64,000 nt of DNA from Lingula anatina (GCF_001039355.2 NW_019773603.1:69894-133893), one strand, 5' to 3'; numbered from the stretch's first letter, positions 10,478 through 23,155 are shown. The notes: generated from the letters alone by a model not told the origin. Made by a program: numbers and translations.

Positions 10478-13400
10478 ATGGACCTGCACAAGAATTACAG
10501 CATTGTTGCTGTTACTGTCATTGCTGCTGTTGCTCTTGTTGGAATATTAGAAGCAGTTCCCATCTCTAAAAAAGCAGCACCAGATGTGGGGAAGGTGGGT
10601 ATTCTGACTTCACGTACGTACGCTTATTTACAATAATATATATTTTAATTTCTTCTATCAATGATACAAGTGCTTTAATGATATGTTTTTACTACTTTTG
10701 AGATTTGTTTGTTGTATTAGAAACTCACAACACTGTGACGTTTCCAATTTCAGTGACGTTACAATACGTAATTGACGTAATTAGGCTTCGTTTTTCAGAA
10801 GTACCACCTTCACAAGGGCGTCAAGAGAGAGAATGAGAATGTCCAGGTCAATGTCGAAAACAATGTCACCGTGTACAATGTCACGGATGAGCAGTTCCAG
10901 GTTGCCATGGACAACTTAAGGGTGAGAAAAAATAGTTTTAACTTAATCATTTTATTACAAATCATTAAGAAAGCTAATTTTGCTTGTACTATACCTAAAC
11001 GCAACCAATATCCATACCCAGGTAACACAGATTACGTCCAGGGTTACATATTAACTGATTAGACCACCAGCACGCATTAAGAGAATGTGATTTTAACGTT
11101 CAACGCCGACATTATTCCAAGTAACGTTGCCAGCGAGTTCTGTTAACGTATAGATGTTGATGAAATTTGCGAATTATACGAGCCGCAAACGCTTTACGCT
11201 GTTTAAACTACATGTTAACTTGGCGGCTTATTGTTGTAGGGCTTAACTGGCGACCAGAGAGGTGCGAATTTTAAGGCCTTCAGACTGTTGGTATTTACCC
11301 GAATTAACCGACTTAAGCTTGTGATGAAAAAAGCTTAAATAAACTATTATGCTGAATAAAGAGCCATGTTCTAGTGTTCATTCCCACCTCTGATTCCTTG
11401 TGCCTTTGCTTTCAAATGATCACCTAACAGCTAACTATTTAAAACAGTGCTTTTGTTCGAGATACCATAACTAACATGACTAATGATACAAGAAACAAAA
11501 TACCGGTGAGAAATCTTAAATTTAAACCATCATTCTCAATCTGCAACATGATCTCCTTAAATCTGAAAAAAAAAAATTATCTCCCTCCATGTGCAACAGG
11601 TGTCTTTGCGGATAAGTTAAAGCTTTATCATGAGAGCATACATGCTCACAGATATATTCTGATGAATGATTTGTTGCAGAAACAAAGGTGGAGCCTTGAT
11701 ATTAACCCTACTGAGCGCCTGCAACATGAATTAGCACATGTGCATTGCAAAGGGGATTAAGCCTCCAAATGATCGCGGCCAGCTCCGGCTATCTTTTAGG
11801 AAGAACGGGACAATATTCTACAAAACAGAATTATTACAATTGTTAGTTGAAGTCATGCTACACCGTCTACAAGAGATTATTGCAGTACGCAGTAGACAGA
11901 TTCGCATGTAGATGTAACTTTCAACTAGTACATACGGTTGGTACTTTTTGTACATTTTTGTACATTTTCAAATCAAAAACATTTTATATCTATTTAAATC
12001 ACATTAGATCATCACATATGAGGGGGTGCTTGTCATAATTTTGAATAAATTGTATAAAATACGGATCTCTTCACCGGTACTTTATATTTTATATACCATG
12101 AGTCATGTTAAATATGGTATTTAGAATAAAAATTACCGTTTATAACAGTTTACACCTGGGCGGTGATAATTTGCGAATATTATCACATGTACCTGAATGT
12201 AAGACAATCTTTTTGACCAAGAGAATACATCTCAATCAAATTGCTCAAAAGAGTGAATAAATCCAGCTGTGGAAGAAATCAAGTGTTAAAATTTCCTTTG
12301 AATTGTACTTCACGGTCGTCTGCTCCTATTCACATATGAACGCCAATATTTTATAGTTTTTTTTTTTTTTTTTTTTTTTAATTTTTATTGGTTTCAATCA
12401 GCACAAAGATACTATAGACGTATTATTGAATACTAGATACGGGAAAAACCTTACTTTCAGTACTTGGATGATCAGGGGTTACAATACCCTTTACCTGTAA
12501 GAATCCCTGACATAAAATCCGAAGAATTAACTAATGTACTAGTATGGGCTCTTTTGCAAACATTATGTACAGGTATGCAATTAACACCTACAAATTTGCC
12601 TTGTTGGGTTCATTTCAGAGTCTGATTATTTACAAGATGGAAACAAACAACACGTATGTTTGTTTCTTGACTCGAATGAACACATCTGAGGAGACTCACG
12701 GGGTATTGATATTTATTCATATTCTTAACATTCTTAAACTACTTGAAAACATGTTTAAATAAGAGGTGTTTAAAATATAGAAAAAGATTTTGAATTAGAT
12801 AAAACATAATTTAAGATGTAATAGCTTTTAATAACAAAACATTTACAGTGAAATACCTGTGTTATATAACATATAATAACATAACATAGCATAATTATTT
12901 TAAACACTTTGCTTTCAGAACATCGTAGCAAATATGTCAGATGAAGAAGATGACAATGATGATGACCAAATGAACGTCTTTTTCATCGCCTCCCAGATCA
13001 AGAACAAAACAATCCTTAGTCCCAGTGTTCAGGAATTCTGCAGGGATCTTGATGCATACTGGCTCACTCAGATGGACAACAATACTGTACATGTACGTAT
13101 AGATGGCGCCAACACGCAATACCCAGAAGGTACGCACAAAATAAATCTCTGACCGTTAAAGGGATAATAACTCTTCGTATGATATCTATATTTCACAATA
13201 AAAACATTGTGAACAACTCATATAAATATAATATATTCTGTTTATACCACAAAAGTGGCAGTTATAGCTATTATTCTGATATCTGAGCTTGTCGTCAGAC
13301 ACGTGACCTCCATTTATGGTTGTACTCTGTTATAATCTCTTAAGAGGTTTTAACAAAATCCAAACTTTATAGACTAACTTTGAATGTAAAAATGGATTTA

Positions 13401-13810
13401 TTAACCATTGGTAAGTATGGGAAAATTGCTGTTTACTCCAGGAAAATTCATTTTTTGGCCAAAACAAAGAGTTATTATCCCTTTAATCATCATTACTTGC
13501 GAGATGTACAGTGACGTCAGTGCAGTGGACTTATTTTTTCTTTATGTGTAGAATGCATAGGGGATTATATCATATTATATCATATCTTATTTCAGGAGAT
13601 ATTCATGATCGCCAGAAACGCTCCCACTGTGGCTATTATACTTGTGCGATACGTAGATGCGGCTATATTTTGGATAATGGTTGGAAGTACACTTGTTTTA
13701 ACAGATATTATTTTCCTTGTGATAACTGCGGAGGTCAATGGGTACTATTTTTATCTCCAGAAGAGTATTTTATTATGAAATATAAGGATTTTATAGTGTT
13801 TGCGGTCTGA
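10478..13810 (+). CDS. BRICHOS-domain secreted peptide precursor, copy B
   Basis: Five coding exons: 10478-10594, 10799-10921, 12619-12702, 12919-13129 and 13596-13810, giving 249 aa. Signal peptide at residues 1-26, starting MDLHKNYS instead of MALHKNYS. The BRICHOS cysteines are kept in YVCFLTRM and FCRDLDAYWL. Exon 4 is six bases longer than in copy A, adding two residues after TVHV. The furin-type RQKR is followed by a 62-aa peptide. It differs from copy A in few prodomain positions but at about half of the first 36 peptide positions. Intron 4 carries a TTAA-target MITE and intron 2 a Tc1 remnant. It is the sister of copy A. The function is inferred, as for copy A. Confidence 0.88.
11640..11905 (+). 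pseudogene. Tc1/mariner transposase remnant, copy B intron 2
   Basis: Plus-strand remnant: QRWSLDINPTERLQHEL resembles the Tc1 SPDLNPIEHLWDEL region. A decayed NRDQL-like stretch and a C-terminal HRLQEIIAVRSRQ segment follow in other frames. Confidence 0.7.
13156..13486. mobile_element. TTAA-target MITE, copy B intron 4
   Basis: Termini TTAAAGGGATAATAACTCTT and its inverted partner ending GAGTTATTATCCCTTTAA. Copy A has the intact site (CTCTGACAATTAATCATC) where copy B reads CTCTGACCG-TTAA...TTAA-TCATC, which proves a TTAA duplication. TTAA targets are used by piggyBac and Kolobok elements. There is no coding capacity, so it is non-autonomous. Relatives lie at 21101, 23580 and 39042. Confidence 0.9.
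13622..13807 (+). other. Predicted mature peptide of copy B
   Basis: Sixty-two residues after RQKR. Cys spacing is identical to copy A (C-x4-C-x4-C-x11-C-x7-C-x2-C), with IRRCG and DNGWK kept. It is less basic (about +2 in the first 36 residues) and rich in Tyr and Phe. The tail after the last Cys is unrelated to that of copy A. Confidence 0.7.
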
Positions 13811-13877
13811 TAACATTATAATAATTTGTGTTTGATGGGTTTGTCATCTCCTCTGGCACCCCCAAATCCGTCACTTT

Positions 13878-13883
13878 AATAAA
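13878..13883 (+). terminator. Poly(A) signal, copy B
   Basis: AATAAA about 68 bases after the stop, in a block shared with copy A. Confidence 0.75.
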
Positions 13884-16800
13884 TGCGGTCGTCACCGGCC
13901 AAATTTCGAGCATAATACTTGTGTTTGTCCTTTATTGATACTTTCAAGTATGCTATCCAAGAAACAAAAAGACATTTATTTGTATTGCATGCCAAACACT
14001 GAACACCGAACACTGAAGATTTGTTTGCATCCAATTGCATAAATTGCATAAAAATGTGGGAAATATCAGTTCATTAATAAGATTTAAATAAAGTTTTTGG
14101 TGGAATAATGGTATTAAGACCCGAACTGTAGTCTATGAATAAGATCCTTACACATATTTTCTTGTCCACATGTTCTAAATTGTTGTTTATGCAGATACTG
14201 AGGACGTCGTCCACGCTTCCATTGCTTCTATATGCAAATTGTAAAGAAGTGTCTCTGGTAAAGTTGTTTTAATATATACGATAAAACCAGTTTCACAAGA
14301 ATCGGACTTGGAGTCCACACGTCCAGCCGGAGATGGTTCAGACACTGTATTAGACTTCGGCACAAGGATGATGGTAGTTGTGTTCCATGATCGAGAAACT
14401 CGCTTGCAGCTATTCTAGAAGTTAAAACCTGGAGTTTTTTTCTTAATGCTTGGAAATTCGGACAAGATCCCATTGCCGGATTTTTAGATTTTTGCTGCAG
14501 CGTAATGTCAAGACAATTCATCACATGTGTCTTATAGCTATGGGTTAACAGTCTTGATGAGAAGGATAAGGTGTTGTGAAAATGGCACACGCCTCCCGCT
14601 TGGGCACAGCGTTGAGTGCATAAATCAGTCTGCAAGGAGTTTATACAGATACTTTTTAATAAATCGACACTAAATATGCAGATAAAAGCACCCCTATAAG
14701 ACTGCCTACCATAAATCTATGATTATCTCCCGTGAGGGGCAACATATATTTGGTCTGGTGCAAATCATTGAAAAACAGACAAGCATTGAAGGGAGTGATT
14801 TTTGAGGAAAATTGCATTACCAAGCTTCTTCATACACAATTCGTCTGTACTTAAAATAAAGAAAGGGCATTCTGATGTACGCATCCATGGGCCAAATTGT
14901 AGAACTATTACAGTGTACATTACAGTGTATATAAAAATCCATACCTTACCTTCCTAGGTGTGCTCCCCCCCGGGTTAACGGGTTATTTTAAACAATATAA
15001 ACTCTGTAGTCACAGCGCATTTGAAAAATTGTGAGCAGCATTACCAGACGTTTTTCTACAACATAAACGGTCCTACAAGATATACAGGTAGGTTGTTATA
15101 TTTACCTTAGTTCTGAGTATTCATCATTGAATGTGCAGCCATTTGTAAAAATGATAAATCTATGCAGCAGTTCTTCTTATTAACAGTTTAAATGTTTTTA
15201 AACTCTATGGAATATGTCTAGTTTTATTTTACATCAGTTTTGCATTGGAGTAGGAAGTACTGATTATGTATTGCACGCGTATCTTTTATACAGAACTCAC
15301 ATTTTCAACTAAAATCTGGACTTTGATAGTGCCACTAAACATGGAGGATCTGTGTTGTGAGGGAAAAATGAAAATAAACTCGTGATATGTTAAAAAACAT
15401 TTCCCAGCATGTATTGTATGGCCCGAAATGTCACCGTTTGTGGTTTGGGGTCATGGGTAATTTGACTGGTCGATTGGTGGTTTCAGGATTAGTTCTCAAA
15501 ACCAAAGTACAGTCTTTCCTCGTGTTGCAATATAATTTTGTTCATTAGCTCCATAAAAACAATTAGTCTCCACCAGAACGTGACATGAATCATTTTGTTT
15601 GGGATTTGAGTGAACAATTAATGAACTTATGTTGGGATATTTGAATATTTGATTTAATATATATAGCTTTGATAAACATAACTACCGATGTGTAAATACA
15701 ACGATTATATGGGGTATGTGCTGCACTTGAATGATTAGTCAGTGAATACAGTCCAGAGTCATTTGGGTGACCTGTTCGAACAGAGGACGCCCTGTCTTGC
15801 AGCTGGAGAACTTGTTAAAATCCTGGCAGTTGGATGGCTTGTTTAACTTCTCAGTGTGTCCTTCTAAAATCATATGCACTGCAATAGCTACTGTAACCGA
15901 GCTGAAAGAGTACCAGTATTTTAAGCTTTACACCGAATGCATATTGATAGATATAGCTCTTCCATCAATAGTCATGTGTTTGTTTTACACTCTGCGTAAA
16001 TGACACTGTTGCTTGTCATAAGTGGATCTTTCAGCATTCTCTAAATGACTAGCAAACCCTTTATACCAGTAGTCATGTTGAAACTATTATGATTTTAGAT
16101 ATATTCAGATATAATTAAACTGATGGAAAATAGTAAGTAAATTTAAATTGTAATTTGCATTAAGTTTGAATATATTCAGTTCCATATATCCAGTATGTAT
16201 ATGTGGCAGGTTGTATGTCAGCTATAAAAGTTTATTTAAAATGTAAATCAAGTAAACGTATGAAATAGGAGGCAAAGAGATATACAAAAACAGACCGTGA
16301 GATGGACAGCCATACATAGAAAGGGTCTTGCAGTTATATATAGTTCTGCAGAAATTAACCATGTAGTAGAAAATGATAAATGCCTGTCTCAGTTTTCTTA
16401 TTGATGAAAACCAATAACAAAAACACCTGAAAAACCAACCGACTTGTGATTACAACGGGGTTTCTCTTACAGTATAGGATACCTGCGTATCAGACAATGC
16501 CTGGACGTGTCTTTTAGGTACACTATAGTATGTATATTGCTCCAGGTAAACGTTCAGCTAGCGAACAGTCCAGTCGTTTCAGTACGGGGCGGCATGTCTT
16601 ACGGCTGTCCGACTTGATAGACAGGATGGCTTAAAAGTTAAAATTCTCAAATTGACTTTCTATGATATGATTTAAAATCATGCACACTGCTATTGTAACT
16701 GCACCCTGAACACATTTTAAGCTTAATGCCGACTGCAAATTAAACATACCAGTATAACCCTTCCATCTTTAACCGTTAATTGTTTTTAAGTGGGTAACGC

Positions 16801-17209
16801 ACACCTGCATCTTTTTATGATTGTCATTAGCAGGCCTCTCGACATTCAGAAGGGATCTCTCTAACTTCAGACTGTTTTTTTCTAAAGTACAAAACTATCT
16901 GAGTTCCAGACAATGCCTCAGCATATCCTTTACAGCTAGGTATACTGTTCTATATGCTTGGCAGTGTCCCCTTTTATGTCTAAGTCTTCTGCTCATCAAA
17001 CCTTATCCAGACCTTTAAATAAACACAAAAACCCTTAAAATCCAAAATTAGCGGAAATAAAGCTTTGCTGTAATTTTGAGGCAATATTGCTGCTAAGTCA
17101 AACTTTGCAGAGGCGGCAATGAGTTGAAAAGAAGAAATTTATTACACCACAACATAGATAAATATAGCAAAATACATTTATTCTTTGTTGTTTTCTGATA
17201 TTTCAGACG

Positions 17210-20200
17210 ATGGCCCTGCACAAGAATTACAGCATTGTTGCTGTTACTGTCATTGCTGCTGTTGCTCTTGTTGGAACATTAGGAGCAGTTCCCATCTCTA
17301 AAAAAGCAGCACCGGATTTGGGGAAGGTGGGTATTCTGACTTCACGTACGTACGCTTATTTACAATAATATATATATATACATGTATATTTATTTCTTCT
17401 ATCAATGATACAATTGCTTAAATGATATTTTTTTCACTTCTTTTGAGATGTGTTTGTTGTATTAGAAACTCACAACACTGTGACGTTTCCAATTTCAGTG
17501 ACGTTACAATACGGAATCGACGTTATAAGGTTTCATTTTTCAGAAGTACCACCTTTACAAGGGCGGCAGGAGAGAGAATGAGAATGTCCAGGTCAATGTC
17601 GAAGACAATGTCACCGTGTACAACGTCACTGATGAGCAGTTCCAGGTTGCCATGGACAACTCAAGGGTGAGAAAAAACAGTTTTAACTTAATTAAGTAAT
17701 CATTTGATTACAAATCATTAAGAAAGCTTATTTTGCTTGTACTATACCTAAACGCAACCAAAATCCATTCCCAGGTAACACAGATTATGTCCCCACAGGG
17801 TTATATAGGGGAGACCGGGGCTAGTTGGACCCCGGGGTAATTTGCCCCCCTCCCCCCTTATCAATTTATGACATAGCAACTATGGGGTAAAAGAATCGAT
17901 CACATCATTTTGTAAAGTGACCGTATCCAATAGTCCAATAAGCCCCGGTCTCCCCTATTTACTGATTAGACCACCAGCAGGCGTTAAAAGAACGTGATTT
18001 TAACGTTGTACGTTGACATTGTTCCAAGTAACGTTGCCAGCGCGTTCTGTTAACGTATAGATGTTGATGAAATTAGCAAACTATACGAGCCGCAAGCGCT
18101 TTACTGTTTAAACTACATCAAGATTATAAATTCTTGACTACACGTACTCTTGGCGGCGTATTGTTGTTGGGCTTGGTCGGCGACCAGAAAGGTCCTTTGG
18201 ACTTGGTATATACCCGAATAAGGTCGCGCGTGTTATACGTCACAGGTCTTGCGTTACTACCCACGTGCTACGATTTTTCCCTTGGGGGACCGTACTAGTA
18301 GATCCAGCAAGCGGACGTTTTGTACAGGAGCAATGCAAAGATAGGTGAATACGATACGTTGTTTTTAACCGAAGACGATGTTCCCGGGGCGAAACTGCCA
18401 ACACCAAAAGTAAAGGATCATGCCAACTTTGTTTTGGAACGATGTGGTTAGCCTGTCAGTGGCGAGTTGGGGAGAAAAGAGCAGCATTGATAGCAAGGTA
18501 CTGTGTACACGTGAACCGGCAAAGTTAATGATAATTTCGTGTTGCAAAAGCATAATTAATTTTTTTAGTTATTTTCCAAACGATACTATTTGAATAGCAG
18601 ATACATAGATCTTACTAACAACTATGTAACATTTTGATGACATTGAAAATCAAAAGCTGATGTGCACGATAGTTTGAGGAGGACACGGCGACAGCAAGTT
18701 ATGCATGAAATTTTGCTATATAACGCCATATCATATGCTTGTGTCGTTGATAACTCTGTGGTATTATTGCTATTATTGCTGCTCAAATTAATACCTGATA
18801 TTATTTCTCAGGCTACCAAGTACATATCAACTCATTTTTGTGGCAGTTGACCATTACATCATGTGTGCAGGTTATTATTATTATCATTATTATTATTTGA
18901 TCAAGCACATTTTGATAAAGTGGCCATGCTTTAACAAGAGAGAGTCAAAATTCATGCTGAATTTTAAAAGATTAAATCATCACTAGTATGTGCAATTAAA
19001 GCTATTTGATTATACATATTTGATTTTCAATTATATTGATTATGATATGCGGTTTCTGCCTTTTTTCTCTCGCCCTGAAATATAAATATATAACAAGTAA
19101 ATTGACAGTGCTTTATTACATTTTTGCTTTATACTTTCAGATGCAAAAACTGCGTAGAAGTTGGTAAAGCTGTAGAGATTGATGTGAGCATAGATCAGGG
19201 AGATAGTATTAGAGAAACTAGGAGGACAAGACATAGATAATGTACTAGTAGATCCATCATCACTGCAAGGGTAGTTTGTGTGATCCTGTCCCTGAAACTG
19301 TGCCACAAGTTTTCAACTGGTTGAGTCCTTACTAAGACAAGCCGCTGCAGTGTCAATTGCAATATGTACATTCAGGTTATATGTGTCAGATTGATGACAA
19401 AAAAGACCTCCACAATATAATTCAAAGGAGTTATCCTTGCATCTATGCCTCATCAAAAGTACAACAGTGACAGTGACTAGAACATTGTTTGCAAATAGTG
19501 AGGCAGTGAAGGCTGCAAGGTGCCATTGTTTTTCAGTATTAAGAATGACAGTATCTGTTTTTTATTACTTATTCATTTTTAACTCACTTTGTTCTTTAAA
19601 TGCCCATTCAGTTTAAGGTTGGTGGCAATATATGGTAAATCTGTCATGCCTGTACACATGTATGTAGAATTTCTCTTGCTCAAATTTCTACATTTATTGA
19701 GGGCATTATGAAGTTTCCTGACTGATTAATGAGGTTACTTGTAGAAATATCTTGCCTACACACATTTTGTGAAATTTTTACTACTTTATACATATGATTA
19801 TTTACATCTCATCATTTGTGTGTGAAAGGTACTTTGGTATTTGCATTTTAGAACTGTAGATCTGTGTACCAGCAGCTTTATAATGCAGTAATATATGTTG
19901 ATGTTTCTGAAAATAATATTCATGTTTGATAATTAATTGGTTTGAAAAAAAAAGACCCACTTTTGCCAGTGCCACATTTTCCATTGCCGTAAATATCAAA
20001 TTTGTGAATAGAATGAGGAATAATGACAGTTATGAAAAATGTTCGGAAGTACTTGTCACCGTCACAGTAACCACATGGGCTGTGCTGCCCCCCCCCCCTC
20101 CACAGGCGACACCTTGCGGAGCAAGCGTGCGTAATCCAGAGTGCTACTGAAAATAACCTTGTCGCGCGACCTTATTAACCGGCGTAAGCTTGTGATGAAA

Positions 20201-22329
20201 AAGCTTTTAAATAAACTGTTATGCTGAATAAAGAGCCATGCTCTAGTGTTCATTCCCACCTCTAATTCCACGTGCTTTTGCAGAAACAAAGGTGGAGACC
20301 TGATATTAATCCTACTGAGCGCCTGTAACATGAATTGGCAAATGTGCAATGTAAAGGAGAAAAAGCCTCCAAATGGTCGCGACCAACTCCGCCAATTTTT
20401 TTAGGAAGAATGGGACATTATTCCACAAAACAGAATTATTACAATTGTTAGTTGAAGTCATGCTGCACCGTCTACACGAGATCATTGCAGTACGCAGTAG
20501 ACAGACACGTGACTTTCAACAAGCGCATGCTGTTGCTAATTTTTGTACATTTTCAATTCAATAGACATTTTTTTATCCATTCAAATCACATTAAAACATC
20601 ACATTTGAGGGGGTGCTTGTCATAAGTTTGAATTAATGGAATATTTCACTGGTATTTTATATTTTTTATAAACCATAAATCATGCTTAATATGGTATTTG
20701 GAATAAAAAGTAGAGTTTTAACAGTTTACACCTGTGCGGTGATAATTTGCAAATATAATCACATGCACCTAAATGTGGGACAACCTTTTTGACCAAATTG
20801 ATATTTTCGAGGGGATTTTTATTGTTTTAACTCAGAACAAAGATACTATAGACGCGTGCATTGCTTTGTTGGATTCATTTCAGAGTCTGATTATTTACCA
20901 GCTGGAAATAAACAACAAGTATGTTTGTTTTTTGGCTCCAATGAATACATCTGATGAGATTCATGAGGTATAATTTACTTGATATCTATTCATGTTATTA
21001 AACATTTCTGAACAACTTACAAACGTGTTAAATAAAGCGGTGTTTAAGATATAGAAAAATATTTTGAAATTGGATAAAACATATATAAGATGCGAATAGC
21101 TTAAAGTCATAATAACTCTTCGTTTTGGCCAAAAATTGGATTTTCCTGGGGTAAACGGCAATTTTCCCGTACTTACCAATGGTCAGCGACCCCATTCCTG
21201 CATTCAAAGTTAGTCCAGGGTTTTTTCCTAAACTTTTGGTTTTTTTGTTAAAATCTCCTTACTGACGGAGCTCTCGCTGACATTGCATAGTCACGCGATA
21301 TCGAGCGATATTTTCTGGTGACCTACTTAAAACCGCGGGAAAAGCACATAACAACAACACTATATTATAAGATTCATAAGATATATACGTCTTATTGCTC
21401 AAAATGCATTTATATCTACAATGTGTGCAATTCTGGGCTTTTCGTTATCCGACGCACTGTACAAAAACTCGCAACTTACGTCTGCGGATTGCATCAACGC
21501 GTTTGGCGCCAAATGTTATTTTGGTCTCAAATGAACGCGAGAATCTGCGTGACACCCTAACGTCATTAGCAACGGATGCCTTGACGACCGTGAAGAAAGG
21601 CATTGAAAGCCTATTGACAAGCACAGATTTTAGTTTTACTACAATAACAGCCGTTTTAGTGGTAAAATTCAATAGAATATATTTCCATGCGGCATTTACA
21701 ATGTATTTCTTGCGGAATTTTGAATCTCAAAGGAAGAGTTATTATTGCTTTAATTATAAAACTTTATGGTGACATTTTATCTATGTCACATAACATAATT
21801 ACTTTAAACTCTTGGCATTTAGAAGATCGCAGAAAATACGTCAGATGTAGAAGATGACAATGCTGATGACCAGATGACCTTCTTCGTTAGTGCCTCCCCG
21901 ATCAAGAACAAAACATTCCTGAATCCCAGTGTTCAGGAATTCTGCAGGAATCTTGATGCATACTGGCTCATTCAGATGGACAACAATAATGTAGATGGCG
22001 CCAACGCGCAATACCCAGCAGGTACGCACAAAATAAATCTCTGTCATCATTACTTGTGAAATGTACAGCTATGTTAGCGCAGTGTAACTATTTTTACTTT
22101 ATTTTTCATATTATATTATATTATATTATATTATATTATATTATATTATATTATATTATATTATATTATAGATGGTGATCCTGATCGCGAGAAACGCAAC
22201 CCCTGCACACATGAAATTATTCAGACACAACATTGCACCCATAATTATGATGGTGGTTGGCAGTGTGGTACTATTCCAGATAACCATTTCATAATGATTT
22301 TAATTGGCACTGATAATACCTGTGTTTGA
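17210..22329 (+). CDS. BRICHOS-domain secreted peptide precursor, copy C
   Basis: Five coding exons: 17210-17326, 17544-17666, 20884-20967, 21823-22021 and 22172-22329, giving 226 aa with all phases conserved. Signal peptide, BRICHOS cysteines (YVCFLAPM and FCRNLDAYWL) and a dibasic REKR site are present. The peptide after the site is only 43 aa, has four Cys and contains no Lys or Arg. The exon 5 acceptor is TTATAG at the end of an (ATATT)n run instead of the ATTTCAG found in A and B, so splicing efficiency is uncertain. The frame is intact throughout, so it is annotated as a gene, but it could be drifting towards loss. Confidence 0.8.
17808..17955. mobile_element. 148-bp MITE, GGGGAGACCGGGGC ends
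   Basis: Perfect terminal inverted repeats of at least 14 bp (GGGGAGACCGGGGC / GCCCCGGTCTCCCC). The other copies read through (GGTTACATATTAACTG) where unit C has GGTTATATA-element-TATTTACTG, consistent with a TA target duplication. Non-coding. Confidence 0.85.
18220..20173. mobile_element. 1.95-kb TIR element in copy C intron 2
   Basis: Bounded by AAGGTCGCGCG and CGCGCGACCTT. Copies B and D are uninterrupted at this point (ACCCGAATTAACCGAC), and comparison gives an AT target duplication. Near 18,330 the plus strand reads GEYDTLFLTEDDVPGAKLPT before a stop, which loosely recalls N-terminal parts of invertebrate transposon-associated proteins, but this is weak. There is no intact transposase. 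Simple TTA repeats lie at about 18,870-18,900. Confidence 0.75.
20280..20505 (+). pseudogene. Tc1/mariner transposase remnant, copy C intron 2
   Basis: Plus-strand remnant matching that of copy B (CAGAAACAAAGGTGGAG...), with stops. It retains the region equivalent to the C-terminal HRLHEIIAVRSRQ. Confidence 0.65.
21101..21753. mobile_element. TTAA-target MITE, long form, copy C intron 3
   Basis: 653 bp including TTAA at both ends. Its left end (AGTCATAATAACTCTTCG) is the reverse complement of the right end of the short form at 13156, so it sits in opposite orientation. Copy D has the empty site (GCGAATAGCTTATAATAAC). Open frames inside do not resemble a transposase. Confidence 0.85.
22109..22170. 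repeat. (ATATT)n pentanucleotide run at a splice acceptor
   Basis: About twelve ATATT units run directly into the TATAG acceptor of copy C exon 5. They replace the pyrimidine tract seen in copies A and B. Confidence 0.9.
22198..22326 (+). other. Predicted mature peptide of copy C
   Basis: Forty-three residues after REKR: Cys at 3, 13, 23 and 42, four His, three Asp, one Glu and no Lys or Arg (net about -4). It aligns with A and B through the first and third cysteines and the D-GGW motif, but two cysteines are lost and the C-terminus is shorter. This is chemically opposite to a cationic antimicrobial peptide. Confidence 0.6.
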
Positions 22330-22483
22330 TGGGTTTGCCACACAAATTCACATATGTGCATTATTTGTTTGAAAATCATATTAGTGCAATAATCAGGTCC
22401 AAACATTAAGCAAACGTTATTGCTTAACATTATTCAATGTTATCCACTTATTTAAATAATTTCTTTTATTAGAGGGGCCTTAC

Positions 22484-22489
22484 AATAAA
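22484..22489 (+). terminator. Poly(A) signal, copy C
   Basis: AATAAA 155 bases after the stop, in the block TTACAATAAAAGCGGC. The same block persists at 35,270 behind the truncated copy D. Confidence 0.65.
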
Positions 22490-22556
22490 AGCGGCTGCCA
22501 AATTTTGAACATCATATTTGTGTTTGTCCTTTATTGATTCTTGCGAGTATGGTACA

Positions 22557-23025
22557 GATACTGTAGTTTTACATGTACAAGATAGTTACAAGTTTTCTCA
22601 TATTGTGATTAATTTGTGAGTAACAAGTGAGAGAGAAATAGTTTAAACTGTGTTTCTGTAACCGATTTAAACGTACTTCATTGTTTACTAGAAAGTCGAA
22701 ATATAAAGTGACCAAAAGGGTATTACTTTGTAGACAAAGTATCTGACTCCTGTAAACGTGTTTCTTATTTAGAAATTGTATAATGTACCTTCACCTCAGT
22801 ATTATTGTTGTTGTTGTCGAGCTTTTCGTTGTTAATGAAAGAAAATTCCAAGGAAGGAAGGGATGTAGTGTATGTATGTAAACTAGGCAAAAGGTCACGC
22901 ATGCGCATTATGCAGTGTATGAAGTTAGTGGAATAAAGTGTGTGGAAGCGGCAGTTTATCGTTGAGTCTTCCTTAGGCTTCGAGACTGTTGTTGCCGATA
23001 ATCGTCCTCCCGAGACTACAGTATC
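22557..23025. mobile_element. 469-bp insertion with GATACTGTAGT ends
   Basis: Terminal GATACTGTAGT and ACTACAGTATC are inverted copies. Unit D lacks the insert (GTATGGTATCCAAGAGACAT at about 35,321). It could be a small TIR element, or a solo LTR if read from TGTAG to CTACA. Non-coding. Confidence 0.6.
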
Positions 23026-23114
23026 GAAGAAACATAAAGTTATTTACTGGCGTGTATTGCGTGCCAAACTCTTCCCTTGCAAACACTCCCTATAGGATCC
23101 TGTGGGATTCCCAG

Positions 23115-23117
<3 letters not shown>

Positions 23118-23154
<37 letters not shown>
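23118..23154. repeat. Poly(T) tract
   Basis: T-run of about 37 bases in the unit C spacer; unit D has only seven T at the same place. Confidence 0.9.

Positions 23155-23155
<1 letters not shown>

Larger units (their letters stand above)
10070..16868 (+). repeat. BRICHOS tandem unit B
   Basis: Second array unit. The gene is at 10478-13810. The 3' spacer 14,040-16,868 matches 5,720-8,712 of unit A at roughly 95% by eye, with many small indels, and lacks the 4,520-5,720 part of unit A. The spacer contains the same internal direct repeat (about 15,750-15,990 and 16,560-16,770). No further gene is visible. Confidence 0.8.
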
